Origin: Achatina immaculata
Taxonomy: Eukaryota > Mollusca > Gastropoda > Stylommatophora > Achatinidae
Direction of reading: 5' to 3'
Assembly (NCBI GenBank): GCA_009760885.1
Contig: CM019699.1
Span: 44,744,268 to 44,808,267 of the forward strand
Length of the DNA stretch: 64,000 bases
Positions 24,450 to 36,561 of this stretch are shown one piece after another. A program made the translations under genes and the position numbers. Under the pieces are notes generated by a model that was given only the letters and a program-made list of their open reading frames with translations, searched no databases and had not been told where the DNA came from. Within the stretch, counting starts at the first letter, position 1. Each line of letters begins with the position of its first letter.

Positions 24450-24830
24450 GATGCGGGACTGCACCACTGTTGAACAACACGCGTTGTGAGAGTTCTTTGG
24501 GTAGAGGAAGTGAAACCTGCTGAAATTCACCGGATGACGTGGTGTTGGTGACAACAGCATGACTCAAATAAAAGTTTATGAATGGGTAGAAAGGCGTACA
24601 GTGGGAGGAACAAATATTATCCAAACGAAGCTGAATGTGGTTAGTGCAAGTCCCCAGGGCCGGAACGGTGAAGGAAGGGCAGATCCAGCTGTGATGATGA
24701 GGTTAAGGAAGATGCACAGACCTGGACAAGGAAGCAACTGAAAAGCTTCTTCTCCCAAAGAATGAAAGCGCTAGCTGAACGACACAAGAAGTGCATCGAT
24801 CACAAATGAGGACTATGTGGTGAAGTGATA
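24450..24830 (+). mobile_element. Internally deleted mariner-family transposon relic
   Basis: Short pieces in several frames match the two ends of a mariner transposase. The N-terminal helix-turn-helix part shows VKPAEIHRM near 24507 and MTQIKVYEWVERR at 24559-24597. The extreme C-terminus shows FFSQRMKALAERHKKCID near 24750. The catalytic domain between them is missing, and stops and frameshifts interrupt the rest. It is best read as a deletion derivative that has since decayed. Confidence 0.62.
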
Positions 24831-24834
24831 TAAC

Positions 24835-25640
24835 AGTTATGCTAATTTGTTCACAATTACCGGTGCTACAGGATATACCATCTCTTTTCGTCTCATACGA
24901 CGGAGGAGAAGCTGAATTGGGGGGCGGGGGGATACTGTCTTTGTAGGATGTAAAGCATCATTTATGTGAAGCAACTTCCCTCGTGGCTAGTTCTACCTAC
25001 ACTTCCATGGCAAAACTGGCCACAACATCAACATACTAGGCTTATTGTGGGCTTCAATCTCTTTCTGCCCTTGTCTTGTATTTTCAGTTTTTGCCCTCGT
25101 TTCCTCCTCGATTAGTCGCTTTTCCTCTGGAGCAGTTTTTCGCCAGTTCTAATTAATCCTGCTACAGACTGGGGGGAGATGCATTACAAAAATGCCAGTA
25201 TCTCAGCTCTAGTTTGTCTCGTGACAGATTTCTCTACACAAGCTGAGTATAAGGTACATCCCCGTAACATGCTCCTGCCAACTTCTGCACTGCTAAGAGT
25301 CATCATTAAAGACTGATGCTGCGCACAACGAGGCACACAGAACACGCGCTAGTGTCTCGCTTTATTTAGACCACTATGTTTTCTGCTTTTTTCCCATCTT
25401 TGTCATTGAGGTAAATATTTCAAACTCTACAGTCCTGCCACAAATCTGCCATGTTTCACGTGACCAATGAACAAGATGCTACGCACTGTTTTCTGAACGA
25501 TGATGACCCAGAAGCTGGTCCAAGGAACAGATGACTGTGACAGGAGACGGCTGTGGTTTCTCTTCATTGCCGAGGACATGTATAAGCTGTCAGCTTTCCT
25601 AACACTCACACACTGGTCATATGGGCTTGCCAGGCAGTTA
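24835..25640. other. Single-copy DNA, no gene recognised
   Basis: No repeat structure and no frame with a recognisable domain. The 77-codon minus-strand frame at 25660-25427 is unremarkable. Confidence 0.5.
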
Positions 25641-25654
25641 TGGCAACGATTAGA

Positions 25655-26035
25655 GAGCACTCACATCAAATAAGGCAGAGTCAGCAATCACATCAAATAA
25701 GGCAGAGTCAGCATTCACATCAAATAAGGCAGAGTCAGCATTCACATCAAATAAGGCAGAGTCAGCATTCACATCAAGTAAGGCAGAGTCAGAATTCACA
25801 TCAAGTAAGGCAGAGTCAGCATTCACACCAAGTAAGGCAGAGTCAGCATTCACATCAAATAAGGCAGAGTCAGCATTCACATCAAGTAAAGCAGAGTCAG
25901 CATTCACATCAAGTAAGGCAGAGTCAGCATTCACATCAAGTAAGGCAGAGTCAGCATTCACACCAAGTAAGGCAGAGTCAGCATTCACATCAAGTAAGGC
26001 AGAGTCAGCATTCACATCAAGTAAGGCAGAGTCCA
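25655..26035. repeat. 27-bp minisatellite array
   Basis: About 14 copies of a 27-bp unit (tcacatcaagtaaggcagag...). The unit is nine codons and lacks stops on both strands, so open frames of 150 aa (plus) and 180 aa (minus) run through it. These are by-products of the period. Confidence 0.95.
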
Positions 26036-26576
26036 CACCGTGACATGGATCACAGAGCGACTGAAGCAAGTAAAGCAGACTGTGACACGTAACAGGGAAC
26101 ACTTGCACAAAAGTAAGACAGGGTACAAATTGTGACAAGTAACTGAAAGCACTTACAAAAAAAAATGTAAGGCAGGGCAGAGATTGTGACATGCAACAGA
26201 TTGCACTAACAAAAATGTAAGGCGAAGTACATGCTGACTACGGCGCGTTATCTTCACTAATAACAAAAGTAAATATCTTCACGCCAATACCAGCATCTAG
26301 ATAATTGCTAAATCAATGCTAGGAAAACTGTACCGACTACCAGCTTGCTAATCCTGCTTACGTTTTCACAGGACGAAAAGCATTTGTAAAAACAATGAGA
26401 ATGTATTATTGCGAAACCCACGAGCACACAACACACTACATGGCAGCTTTCACATCAAAATAAATTACGCACTCAAAAAAAATCAGGTTAAATATATGGC
26501 GTCCAGATCTCCGACAGGGTCTTGGTTTTGTGAGAGAGACCAAACAGTCGGGGCCCTGTACTGTATTTAGTACTGT

Positions 26577-26587
26577 AGTGTATTTAT
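26577..26587. repeat. Left target-site duplication of LINE B1
   Basis: agtgtatttat, repeated exactly at 29086-29096 on the other side of the LINE. Confidence 0.85.
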
Positions 26588-29085
26588 GATGTATTTAAGA
26601 TGTTCAGCTATTTTATCATGACATAGAGACAGCACTAAAACACACAAAGTCACATGAAGTTACCATAGTCATGGGAGATTTTAATGCCAAAGTTGCTAAA
26701 GGAAGAACTTCAGACATCGTTGGCGACTATGGACTGGGGAAGAGGAATGACAGAGGTAGTAAATTAATTGAATGGGCAAGAATACACAGCATGGTTGTAG
26801 GAGACACCTGGTTTATACAACATCCCTGAAGACTGGCAACGTGGTGTAGCCCAGACAAAAAGACTTTCAACCACACAGACTACGTATTAGTCAACTAATG
26901 ATTCCGAAATGCATTACTGACAACAAAAACAATGCCAGGAGCTGACTGCAATAGTGACCATGACCCACTCTGTGGAAAAATTAGAATAAAGCTAAAGAAA
27001 GCATGCAGGAAAGTGAGAAACATCAAACTGAATACAGAACTCCTTAAAAATGACCAAGAACTGCGAGAACAATACAAAGTTATTATAACAAATAGATACA
27101 ATGCAATAGCAAAGATAAATAGTATAGATGAATAATGGGCAATGTTAAGAGATTCTATCCACCAAACTGTTAAAGAGATTATACTACCAAATAAAGAAGC
27201 CCCTAAAAATAAATGGATGACAGACGACATCTTAGGAGTGATGGACAAGAGGAGGAGGAGTAAAAATAACCAAGAAAAATATAGCAAGATAAATAAAGAA
27301 ATAAGACGCAAATGCAGAGAAGCAAAGGAAGTGTGGTTAAATGAACAGTGCAGACAGATAGAGGACTCTCATAATAAAGACAGCAAAAACATGCTCAAAC
27401 GAATTAGCGAACTCACAGGCAGGAAAACAAAACATACCACAGGATGCCTGAAATCGAAAGAGGGTAAAATGTTAATGGGAAAAGAAGACATTGTGGACAG
27501 AGTATATCTGTGAGCTATATGGAGGAGAAAGACCAGAATTAACACCAGATACTGAAAACTGTGATGGACCACCAATACCTGAAGATGAAATCATAGATGC
27601 CATCAAACACATGAAGAAAAAAAAACGACTGGGCCTGATAATATAACAATAGAAGAAATAGAGGCACTAGAGGAGACAGGAATAAAAATAATAACCAAGT
27701 TACTGAATGACATTTACAACAGTGGTTATATTCCCAGTGACCTGATTAAATCCACGTTTATAGCACTACCAAAGAAACCAGGTGCAAAGGAATGTGATGA
27801 CCACTGGACTATCAGCCTCTCATGTCAAATAATGAAGCTACTTCTGAGAATCATTATGAGAAGAACAAGGAAAAAGATAAAAATGGAAATAGCAGATGAA
27901 CAGTTTGGATTTGTTGAAGGAAAGGGAACACACAATGCCATTTATGCTTTACGAACACTAACAGAAAAGAGCTTTAGAAGTACAGAAAGATCTCTACTTA
28001 TGCTTCATTGATTATACCAAGGCATTTAACAAGGTGAAACATAATGAAATTATTAAAATGCTTGAAGACATCAATATAGACGGCAAAGACCTGAGGATTG
28101 TAAAACATCTATACTGGCAGCAAGAAGCAGTAATTCGAGGTGAAAATAGAACTGGAAAATATCAACCTATAAAACAAGGGGTGCGACATGGATGTGTACT
28201 ATCTCCAGACCTTTTTTCTTTGTACAGTGAGAATATTCTAAGAACGATCATCGTAGAACCAGGCATAAAAATTGGAGGATACAATATTAACAACCTTCGG
28301 TATGCTGACGACACAGTACTGATAGCTGAGAACCAACAAGACTTGCAAAATCTCTTGGATAAAGTCGCCAAAGAAAGTGAACAGAAAGGCCTTACTTTGA
28401 ACATCAAAAAGACAGAGACTACGGTTATATCTAAGAAACAGAATCCACCAGCATGCAGTATTAAATTAAACGGAACTATTCTAAAACAGGTGCAGAAATT
28501 CAAATACCTTGGAGCAGTAATAACTTCAGATGGGAAATGGACAACAGAAATTAGGAACAGAATAGGCCAAGCAAAGACTGCATTTCAGAGAATGAGAAAC
28601 ATATTAGCTAACACATCTTTATCAATGAATGTTAGAAAACGAGTCCTAAAATGCTATATTGAACCTATCTTGTATATAGAAATGAATCATGGACAATAGG
28701 CAAGTCTGCACAAAAATCATTTGAAGCAGCAGAAATGTGGTTTATTAGAAGAATGTTGCGAATCCCCTGGACAGCAAAAATAACTAATGAAGAATGTATG
28801 AGAAGAGCTGGAGACAAAAAAAAATGTTGTCAAAAAGATAAGAGAGAGACAATGTACTTTCACAGGACATGCAATGAGAAGAGGGGGCATTGAAAATATT
28901 ATAACAACAGGAAAAATAGAAGGAAGAAGATCAAGAGGAAGACCAAGAGAAATGATACTAGACAGTCTAACGGGATGGTGTGAGAGGAGATCACCAACTG
29001 AGCTGATGGCCTGCATGAAGGATCGTGTACTCTGGAGAAGCATAATAGCCAACGCCAGTCGGCACGGCACCTGATGATGATGATG
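26588..29085 (+). mobile_element. LINE family B, 2.5-kb copy with endonuclease remnant and reverse transcriptase
   Basis: Plus-strand non-LTR retrotransposon. The first ~300 bp encode the C-terminal half of an APE-type endonuclease: VMGDFNAKV near 26670, a GDYGLGKRNDRG segment, then a T-W-SPD and N-TDYVLV motif near 26885. A basic linker follows (27142-27513). The RT begins near 27560 in several frames and is longest at 28034-28699, with [11 protein letters not shown], the catalytic LRYADD at about 28300 and KYLGAVIT. The tail has HAMRRGG and SRGRPREM motifs at 28870-28950. It ends in a (GAT)n tail and is flanked by an 11-bp target-site duplication. Several stops and frameshifts (for example 26826 and 27511) inactivate it. 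Confidence 0.93.
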
Positions 29086-29096
29086 AGTGTATTTAT
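29086..29096. repeat. Right target-site duplication of LINE B1
   Basis: agtgtatttat, identical to 26577-26587. It directly follows the GAT-repeat tail. Confidence 0.85.
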
Positions 29097-29099
29097 TAT

Positions 29100-30335
29100 T
29101 GTTGTTGATGGAAGTTAGTTATATATTTTTGGCAGTTTTACTATTGTATCAACAAAATAACTAGTCCTTGTCTAGGCAGCCCTTACGACGTACTCTTGAT
29201 TGACTGACTTCTTCATAGGTCAGCAAACGTTAACCAAGTGGTACTATCAGACTGCTAGATTCTCGCAGGAACGAGAGAAGAAAAAAAACTGAACACAGAA
29301 ACGAACAACGGAAACAAGACTTAACAAAAGATCTAGATAAAGGGGAAGAGATCAAGAATACAAAAACTGAGGCCCTTCTCCGCACCTCGCCCGTCCCGGT
29401 TATGACGTGTGATGATTGACGAGGACACACCCCTGCCTGCTTGTGCCTGTTTCTGGATGTCTGCAGAACAAGACGTCTCGCCCCGTTGGCAGTTTTTCCT
29501 TCGCCAGTTTCCACGTGTTTATTTGAGAAACTAAAGTATCTGGTAGATACGACTGGGAACTTGGGTTCATTTCTGCGCCATCTCCCTATTATATAGCAAA
29601 GATTCCTAAGAAGCAATCTGTGCGTGGATTTAGAAGGTGCGTCAACTTGTTTGGGGGGAAAATACATCTTGAGTTTTTGTTTGAGAGACAGTTTATATAA
29701 CTGATTATTTCCCTGTGCCTATGGGTTTGTCGATTCTGTTAGATATGTTTGTGCAGGGGAAAAATAAACTTGTCAGTCGTCGTACATCTTCAGTTTGTTT
29801 CGGTTTGTTTTTTTTTTGTATGAGATAAATATTGCAGCTTTTCGTTGTATGAGGTAAATATTGCAACCTATTTTTGTATGAGGTAAATATTACAACTTTC
29901 TAGGGTCACTAACAAATGATTTAGACAGGGAAATGTTTTTCCAATGGTGCTTGGTAGAGAAATGAAAATATATGTGTACACAGGTCATCAGAGCACGGCC
30001 ACACTTCCCACCAGGCGCGACAGAAAGAGAGAAACTAGCGCGTCATTTTCCCGCCAGCCCTCAAGGACAAGATGGAGGCCGACTGCCACGGACAGAGGTG
30101 GACTGTGTGCTTTCTATGGACGGAATATCCATCGTCGCTTAGCTGGTGAGGAGTCACACACCGGAGACCAAGCAACATTCCACACAACAGAGACACAAAG
30201 GAAGCTCCCACAGCCAAGAAATTTCCTGCAGCTCCTTCAGCGGAGAAGCAGATGGCTACTTTGGATGATCGTGGCGTACTCTTGGTTGACTGACTTCCGC
30301 AGACGATGACAGTCAACAATGCGGGCTGCTGCCAG
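29100..30335. other. Mostly single-copy DNA with a small 29-bp repeat
   Basis: 29818-29900 contains three copies of a ~29-bp unit (gtatgaggtaaatattgcaa...) related to the large array at 31985-32565. The sequence 'tactcttg-ttgactgacttc' occurs near 29192 and again near 30270. No frame has a recognisable domain. Confidence 0.55.
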
Positions 30336-30339
30336 TCAA

Positions 30340-30600
30340 CATGAAGTTTACACCCCAACATCTATCAGCGATGGTTGGGACATGTGCTCCGAATGACTGA
30401 CAACTCACTACCAAAAATAGCACTAAGATGGACACCACAGGGGAGCAGAAGTAAGGGTAGACCAAAAGAGACATGGAGAAGAACAACAGAAAGGATGTTG
30501 AGCATTAGAGGGCTCACCTGGGCAAGAGCAGAAAAAAAGGCGAAGGACAGGCATTTGTGGAAAACCCTTGCGGAAACCCCATGTGCCCTGGGCACTTAAG
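30340..30600 (+). mobile_element. LINE family C, C-terminal fragment
   Basis: The plus-strand frame 30375-30599 reads MGHVLRMTDNSLPKIALRW, then a SKGRPKETWRRT motif and a W-A-A-DR-LW segment, ending in a stop. This is the usual last ~75 residues of a family of metazoan non-LTR reverse transcriptases. The upstream RT is absent. It directly abuts the mariner relic. Confidence 0.82.
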
Positions 30601-30611
30601 GTTCAGAGAGA

Positions 30612-31640
30612 GAGAGATCTATCAGCGAGGTAGTGACATGCCGGTCCTGGGTGACAATGCACGACCACACACAAGTCGTGAAACTGTTGCTAAGTTGACA
30701 CGACCACACACAAGCCGTGAAACTGTTGCTGAGTTGACACGACCACACACAAGCCGTGAAGCTGTTGCTGAGTTGACACGACCACACACAAGCCGTGAAA
30801 CTGTTGCTGAGTTGACACGACCACACACAAGCCGTGAAACTGTTACTGAGTTGACACTACCACACACAAGCCGTGAAACTGTTGCTGAGTTGACACGACC
30901 ACACACAAGCCGTGAAACTGTTACTGAGTTGACACGACCACACACAAGCCGTGAAACTGTTACTGAGTTGACACTACCACACACAAGCCGTGAAACTGTT
31001 ACTGAGTTGACACGACCACACAAGCCGTGAAACTGTTACTGAGTTGACACGACCACACACAAGCCGTGAAACTGTTACTGAGTTGACACTACCACACACA
31101 AGCCGTGAAACTGTTACTGAGTTGACACGACCACACACAAGCCGTGAAACTGTTACTGAGTTGATACGACCACACACAAGCCGTGAAACTGTTACTGAGT
31201 TGACACGACCACACACAAGCCGTGAAACTGTTACTGAGTTGACACGACCACACACAAGCCGTGAAACTGTTGCTGAGTTGAAGTCCTTGGAATTTACGGT
31301 GTTGCCACCTCTACAATATTCTCCTAATCTTCCTCCTAATGACTATGAACTGTTTGAAGCAGTATTTCCCTAAGTCAACGATAACGCCCCCCCCCCCCAC
31401 CCCGGTGGGAAGTACTATGGGTGCGTTGGGGGAGGGGGCATTGGAAGAAAAGGAGACAGTGGGGGAGGGGCGTTGATGGAAAACGAAGCAGCAGGCGGGG
31501 GCTTCCTTCTTAGCACTTTTCAACCTGATATTGAGAAACTTGTGTCCCTACATGAAACTCATCCATCACATTAAAAGTTCAGAAAATAATGTAGTACGTG
31601 AGTTATAAATGTACTCCATATTGTTAAATAAATGTGTTTT
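30612..31640 (+). mobile_element. Mariner transposase relic with an expanded catalytic-core segment
   Basis: The frame starting near 30640 reads GDNARPHTSRETVAKL, the conserved motif around the second catalytic Asp of mariner transposases. A 13-residue segment (RPHTSRETVAELT) is then repeated about 16 times. The protein resumes at 31277 with SLEFTVLPPLQYSPNLPPNDYELF, which is what normally follows that segment and includes the third catalytic Asp (PNDYELF). Remains of the C-terminus (FQPDIEKLVSLHE) lie near 31518, and an AT-rich 3' end (ttaaataaatgtg) near 31625. The N-terminal half is missing. One 2-bp deletion at about 31017 breaks the frame inside the array. Confidence 0.85.
30663..31280. 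repeat. 39-bp minisatellite derived from transposase coding sequence
   Basis: About 16 units of 39 bp (gaccacacacaagccgtgaa...), equal to 13 codons. The units differ mainly at gttgct/gttact and at acacga/acacta. The first unit (acaagtcgtg, gctaagttg) is the most diverged and the closest to a standard transposase sequence. Confidence 0.96.
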
Positions 31641-31984
31641 CCAGCTCAAGTTCTTAGTTGCGTAATCCATATTCTAGTTCAACAGGCCATTGTGTGAGTT
31701 GCATATGGGGGGGGGGGGGGAAGAGGGTGTGGCCTGGGAGAAAAGGGGACGGCAGCTAGGAAGAAGCAGCTGAGAGGCCAAAGTTTGAAAGAAAAATGAA
31801 GAACACCAAGGGGTTGTCCGTCAGTGGCTGTGCACGACCCTCAAAGATTGGTCCCGCCAGAGTATACTGAAATTACCACTGGGGGGGGGGGGGGGGGGGT
31901 GTGAGTACATGGAACAATCTGGCGCTGCGCACATCAAAGTCTGAGTACTTACACGTAAGTCTAAATAATTTGTTAGCCTCCTAG

Positions 31985-32565
31985 TATTTCTGTAAGAGCT
32001 AAATATTACAACTTATTTCTGTAAGAGCTAAATATTACAACTTATTTCTGTAAGAGCTAAATATTACAACTTATTTCTGTAAGAGCTAAATATTACAACT
32101 TATTTCTGTAAGAGCTAAATATTACAACTTATTTCTGTAGGAGGTAAATATTACAACTTATTTCTGTAGGAGGTAAATATTACAACTTATTTCTGTAGGA
32201 GGTAAATATTACAACTTATTTCTGTAGGAGGTAAATATTACAACTTACTTCTGTAGGAGGTAAATATTACAACTTATTTCTGTAAGAGGTAAATATAACA
32301 ACTTATTTGTGAAAGAGGTAAATATTGCAACTTATTTCTGTAAGAGCTAAATATTACAACTTATTTCTGTAGGAGGTAAATATTACAACTTATTTCTGTA
32401 GGAGGTAAATATTACAACTTTTTTCTGTAAGAGGTCAATATTACAACTTATTTCTATAGGAGGTAAATATTACAACTTATTTCTGTATGAGGTAAATATT
32501 ACAACTTATTTGTGAAAGAGGTAAATATTGCAACTTATTTGTGTATGAGGTAAAGATTACAACTT
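31985..32565. repeat. 29-bp minisatellite array
   Basis: About 20 copies of a 29-bp unit (ttatttctgtaagagctaaa...). 'taagagct' and 'taggaggt' subtypes form blocks. A few units carry 'tgtgaaagag'. The unit is related to three isolated copies at 29818-29900. Confidence 0.95.
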
Positions 32566-32569
32566 ATTT

Positions 32570-32995
32570 TCACTGAAAGTTAGCATGTCATTCAATAACG
32601 AATATAAGAAACAATGCTCGCGCACAATCTCCGGGCTCTAGAAATATGTGTTAGCTTAATATTTATCTGTGATAAATTCTCCGACTCTTACACGGACCGC
32701 CCGCTGATATGAGAAGGGAAAATGTGCCCCAGAAAATCCAGTATAAGCTACTGTATCTAGCAGCTACTGGTTAGTTCCTGTCTCTCTGCTAGCAAAGCCG
32801 CGCTGAGTTATACTTCCAGCAACTTGTAACAGATAAGAGAAAGGACAATCTGGAGGCCTGCTCCCTGACTTGGCACGCAGTGCACGAGCTTGACCTCTTG
32901 TGTCTGTATGTATCTGTGGGACAGCAACACAAACTGCTCCCTTGCTCTAGGTGAATAAATGTAGCTCCACAATCAAGCTACCCACACTCACCCAC
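32570..32995. other. Single-copy DNA, nothing recognised
   Basis: No repeats, no recognisable protein and no clear splice-bounded frame. Confidence 0.5.
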
Positions 32996-32999
32996 CACC

Positions 33000-33465
33000 T
33001 GTCTCGCTGCCTGTCTGGCTATTTACCCATCTATCTTCCTACCTACCAACCTATCTGTCTATCAGTCTACCTGCATACCTACCTATTTACCTATCTACAT
33101 ACCTGCCCACCTAGCCATTTACTCATCAATCTGTTTACCTAGCCAACTACTCATCAACCTTTCTGTCTATCCGTCTACCTGCATACCTACCTATTTACCT
33201 ATCTACATACCTGCCCACCTAGCCATTTACTCATCAATCTGCTTACCTAGCCATCTACTTATCAACCTATCTGTCTGTCTACCTATCTACTCATCAAACT
33301 GATGCCTATCTACCTGCTGCCTGCCTACCTATCCACTTATCTACTTTCTGGCTACTTATCTTTCACCTATCTATCCATCTATCTGCCTGTCAACTCACCC
33401 TCCTACCAGCCTATCCACCTATCAACATACCCACCTACCTACTTACCTACCTGACTTGTATAAGT
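33000..33465. repeat. CTAC/CTAT/CTGC tetranucleotide tract
   Basis: Degenerate tetranucleotide repeat. A ~115-bp portion (near 33045-33130) recurs with few changes at 33155-33250, so part of the tract was duplicated. Confidence 0.9.
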
Positions 33466-33519
33466 TTAACATATTTATGAAGGTATAAACATCAACCTTA
33501 AGCCATGCTTCATCTCTCC

Positions 33520-33645
33520 ACCTGTGTGTGTGTGTGTGCACGTGCGAGTGTTTGTCTCTCTGTCTGTCTCTCTGTGCTTGCTCTCTCTCTCTCTCTGTGT
33601 CTGTCTCTCTGTGCTTGTGCTCTCTCTCTCTCTCTCACACACACA
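33520..33645. repeat. TG / TCTG / CT / CA microsatellite cluster
   Basis: Consecutive (TG)n, (TCTG)n, (CT)n and (CA)n runs. The CR1-like element begins immediately to the right. Confidence 0.9.
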
Positions 33646-33647
33646 TT

Positions 33648-34410
33648 TAGACTACTGCTCAACAGTCTGGGATGTTTGCTCACTGTCAAATACAAAGAGT
33701 CTTTGCTCACTCCAAAAGCGAGCAGTAAAGCTTATTAGTGACAAAGATCAAGCATAAACAACTAACCAGCACAAACGTATCAAAATACTACCTCTTAAGA
33801 ACAGGTTCCTCTTCAACAAAGCCAAGTTAGTACATCAAATTCTTTCACAGCATGCCCCGCCTTATCTATGGAGCCTGTTTAAATTTAGCCCAAGGTGCAG
33901 CCAACGGTTGAACAACATATGTCTTCTAAAACCTAGACTTGATCTTTACAAGAAAAGCTTTAGTTATTCTGGTGCTCATCTTTGGAATACCCTCCCATCC
34001 TGTATAAAAAAATATAAATTATACTCCTTCCTACAACTACAAACTTCCCAATATCTATTTGATGTCGACTACATGCCTCCATGAATCATAAAACTTAAAA
34101 GTTATCTTAAACTGCTCTTACAGACACCGAATACAGTTAATTGTTTACTCTGAATAGTCCCGAAATGTTTGTTTAGTAGATAGTCATTTATAATGTATGT
34201 AGTTACTTCTGTACTGAGTGAATGTTTAAGAGCGAAACGTAAATGTTATATTTGATTTTATGTCTCTCAGCTTCAATGTTAATTATGTTTGTTATATGAA
34301 CAGCATATTTGTAGAATGTCTGGAATAGAGTGAAAGATGCATGATAAAGGGCAGAATGTCAGACGGGCCTGCGTGCCCTTTTGAAATAAAGATCAATCAA
34401 TCAATTTCTG
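33648..34410 (+). mobile_element. CR1/Jockey-like LINE, 3' end
   Basis: The plus strand encodes the tail of a non-LTR reverse transcriptase: LDYCSTVWD, a LQKRAVKLISD segment, LPLKNRFLFNKAKLVHQI, APPYL, and SFSYSGAHLWNTLP at about 33960-34000. A stop follows near 34083. The downstream 3'UTR ends 'aataaagatcaatcaatcaa', a TCAA-type microsatellite tail typical of CR1-like elements. There is an in-frame stop at about 33754. The 5' part of the element is missing. Confidence 0.88.
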
Positions 34411-34411
34411 T

Positions 34412-35100
34412 GTCTGTCTCTCTGTGCTTGTGCTCTCTCTCTCTCTAGTCTCCAGAAGATCATCTAGCAAATACTCCAGTCCCTTCAAAACACAACAACA
34501 TAAAGCCAGTCTTCATGTACTGCTCCCTCATCCAACAACTAAGTCTTACCATCCTCCTGCTACCTCCTAGAACTTTCACCAACAACTGCAAACATCATCT
34601 CAGTGATAACTTGACACTTGTTCATTGTAACATCAAGAATATAAACAAAACTGCCAAAATTCTAACCCTTCTGCAGCTTCATGTGACCAGCACTAAGCAG
34701 ACATTACACAACATATCCAGCACAACATAAAACACACACATATAAGATAAGGGTTAAGGCTGGATCTAGCCACACATGCTGAAACTTTTGGAATAGAGTG
34801 AACCAGACAAAAGACCATCAGCAGCTACTTAGTAACAGTTGCTTTATCAGTAATCTGAGAAATACACAAATGTTCTGCAGCAACTAACACCAGCAAGATC
34901 TGATTTGATGTGAGAAAAGTTAAATTAAGAAAATGAAAGCATCATTTAGCACAACTGTGGGAGTAACTTTGTGCTTCTGATGGTTCACTTCTGTGTCATG
35001 TCTTTAATGTTTTATTTTTTAACACAAGTTAAATTTCCAGCTGTCACAACATTCTACTGTCTTTATTTTCTGTGCCTGTGATGTAACTTATCTTTCCAGA
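34412..35100. other. Single-copy DNA, nothing recognised
   Basis: Short CT-rich stretch near 34430-34450, then AT-rich sequence with no recognisable coding. Confidence 0.5.
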
Positions 35101-35138
35101 AACCAGGACTGTGGAGTCAGAATTATGGAGTCAGAGTT

Positions 35139-35245
35139 ATGGAGTCTGAAACAAGTTTGGGTGGAGGAGTCAGTGTTATGGAGTCTGAAACAAGTTTGTG
35201 TGGAGGAGTCAGTGTTATGGAGTCTGAAACAAGTCTCCAGTTGGG
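35139..35245. repeat. 39-bp tandem repeat, 2.7 copies
   Basis: 'atggagtctgaaacaagttt' recurs at 35139, 35178 and 35217. Confidence 0.88.
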
Positions 35246-35474
35246 CTCAGAACTAAAGTCAGCAGAAACGTATCAAACTATGGTTTCAAAATTTTTTTTT
35301 TTAAATCTTATAATGTTATAACAATAACAATGTTTGGTAGAAAAATGTTATCTTTCATGAAGATTGTTGGTGCAAGAAACCATTTTCTTGTATTTTAAAG
35401 CTGTCAGGGATGTTGTATAGTTACTGCTTTCCCCTGACCTAAGTTAGAGAAGATAGGTTGTTCTCTGATGTTTG

Positions 35475-36560
35475 AATAATTAGACCAGATTTGAGGGCTT
35501 ATAATTAGACCAGATTTGAGGACTTATAATTATACAAGATTTGAGGACTTATAATTAAACCAGATTTGAGGGCTTATAATTATACCATCTTCTTCTTTTT
35601 CATTCACATTGTCTGTCTATATCTGCAGTCCTGTCTCTTGGACAAATTTCACTGTTTTTTGTAATTCATATAATTATATCAATTTGGGGGCTTATAATTA
35701 TACTAGATTTGAGGGCTTATAATTATACAAGATTTGAGGGCTTATAATTAGACCAGATGTGAGGGCTTATAATTAGACCAGATTTGAGGGCTTATAATTA
35801 GACCAGATTTGATGGCTTATAATTAGACCAGATTTGAGGGCTTATAATTATACCAGATCTGAGGGCTTATAATTAGACCAGATTTGAGGGGTTATAATTA
35901 AACCAGATTTGAGGCTTATAATTAGACCAGATTTGAGGGCTTATAATTATACCAGATTTGAGGGCTTATACTTATACCAGATTTAAGGGCTTATAACTAG
36001 ACCAGATTTGAGGGCTTATAATTAGAACAGATCTGAGGGCTTATAATTAGAACAGATCTGAGGGCTTATAATTAGACCAGATTTGAGGGCTTATAATTAG
36101 ACCAGATTTGAGGCTTACAATTAAACCAGATCTGAGGCTTATAATTAGATCAGATTTGAGGGCTTATAATTAGACCAGATCTGAGGGCTTATAATTAGAC
36201 CAGATTTGAGGGGTTATAATTAGACCAGATTTGAGGCTTATAATTAGATCAGATTTGAGGGCTTATAATTAGACCAGATCTGAAGGCTTATTAGAACAGA
36301 TTTGAGGGCTTATAATTAGACCAGATTTGAGGGCTTATAATTAGACCAGATTTGAGGGGTTATAATTAAACCAGATTTGAGGCTTATAATTAGACCAGAT
36401 TTGAGGGCTTATAAATAGACCAGATTTGAGAGCTTATAATTAGACCAGATCTGAGGGCTTATAATTAGACCAGATTTGAGGGCTTATAATTAGACCAGAT
36501 TTGAGGGGTTATAATTAAACCAGATTTGAGGCTTACAATTAGATCAGATTTGAGGGCTTG
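35475..36560. repeat. 25-bp minisatellite array
   Basis: About 40 copies of a 25-bp unit (gcttataattagaccagattt). It is interrupted near 35588-35680 by about 90 bp of unrelated sequence. Variants (aaacca, gaacag, ctgagg) recur in blocks, indicating repeated internal duplication. Confidence 0.95.
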
Positions 36561-36561
36561 T

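Noticed and set aside
25640..26192. Open frames of 150 (plus) and 180 (minus) codons
   Set aside because: Both are explained by the 27-bp array, whose period keeps frames open on both strands.
30596..31255. Minus-strand frames across the mariner array (CGRVNSVTVSRLV repeats)
   Set aside because: Antisense shadow of the 39-bp transposase-derived repeat.
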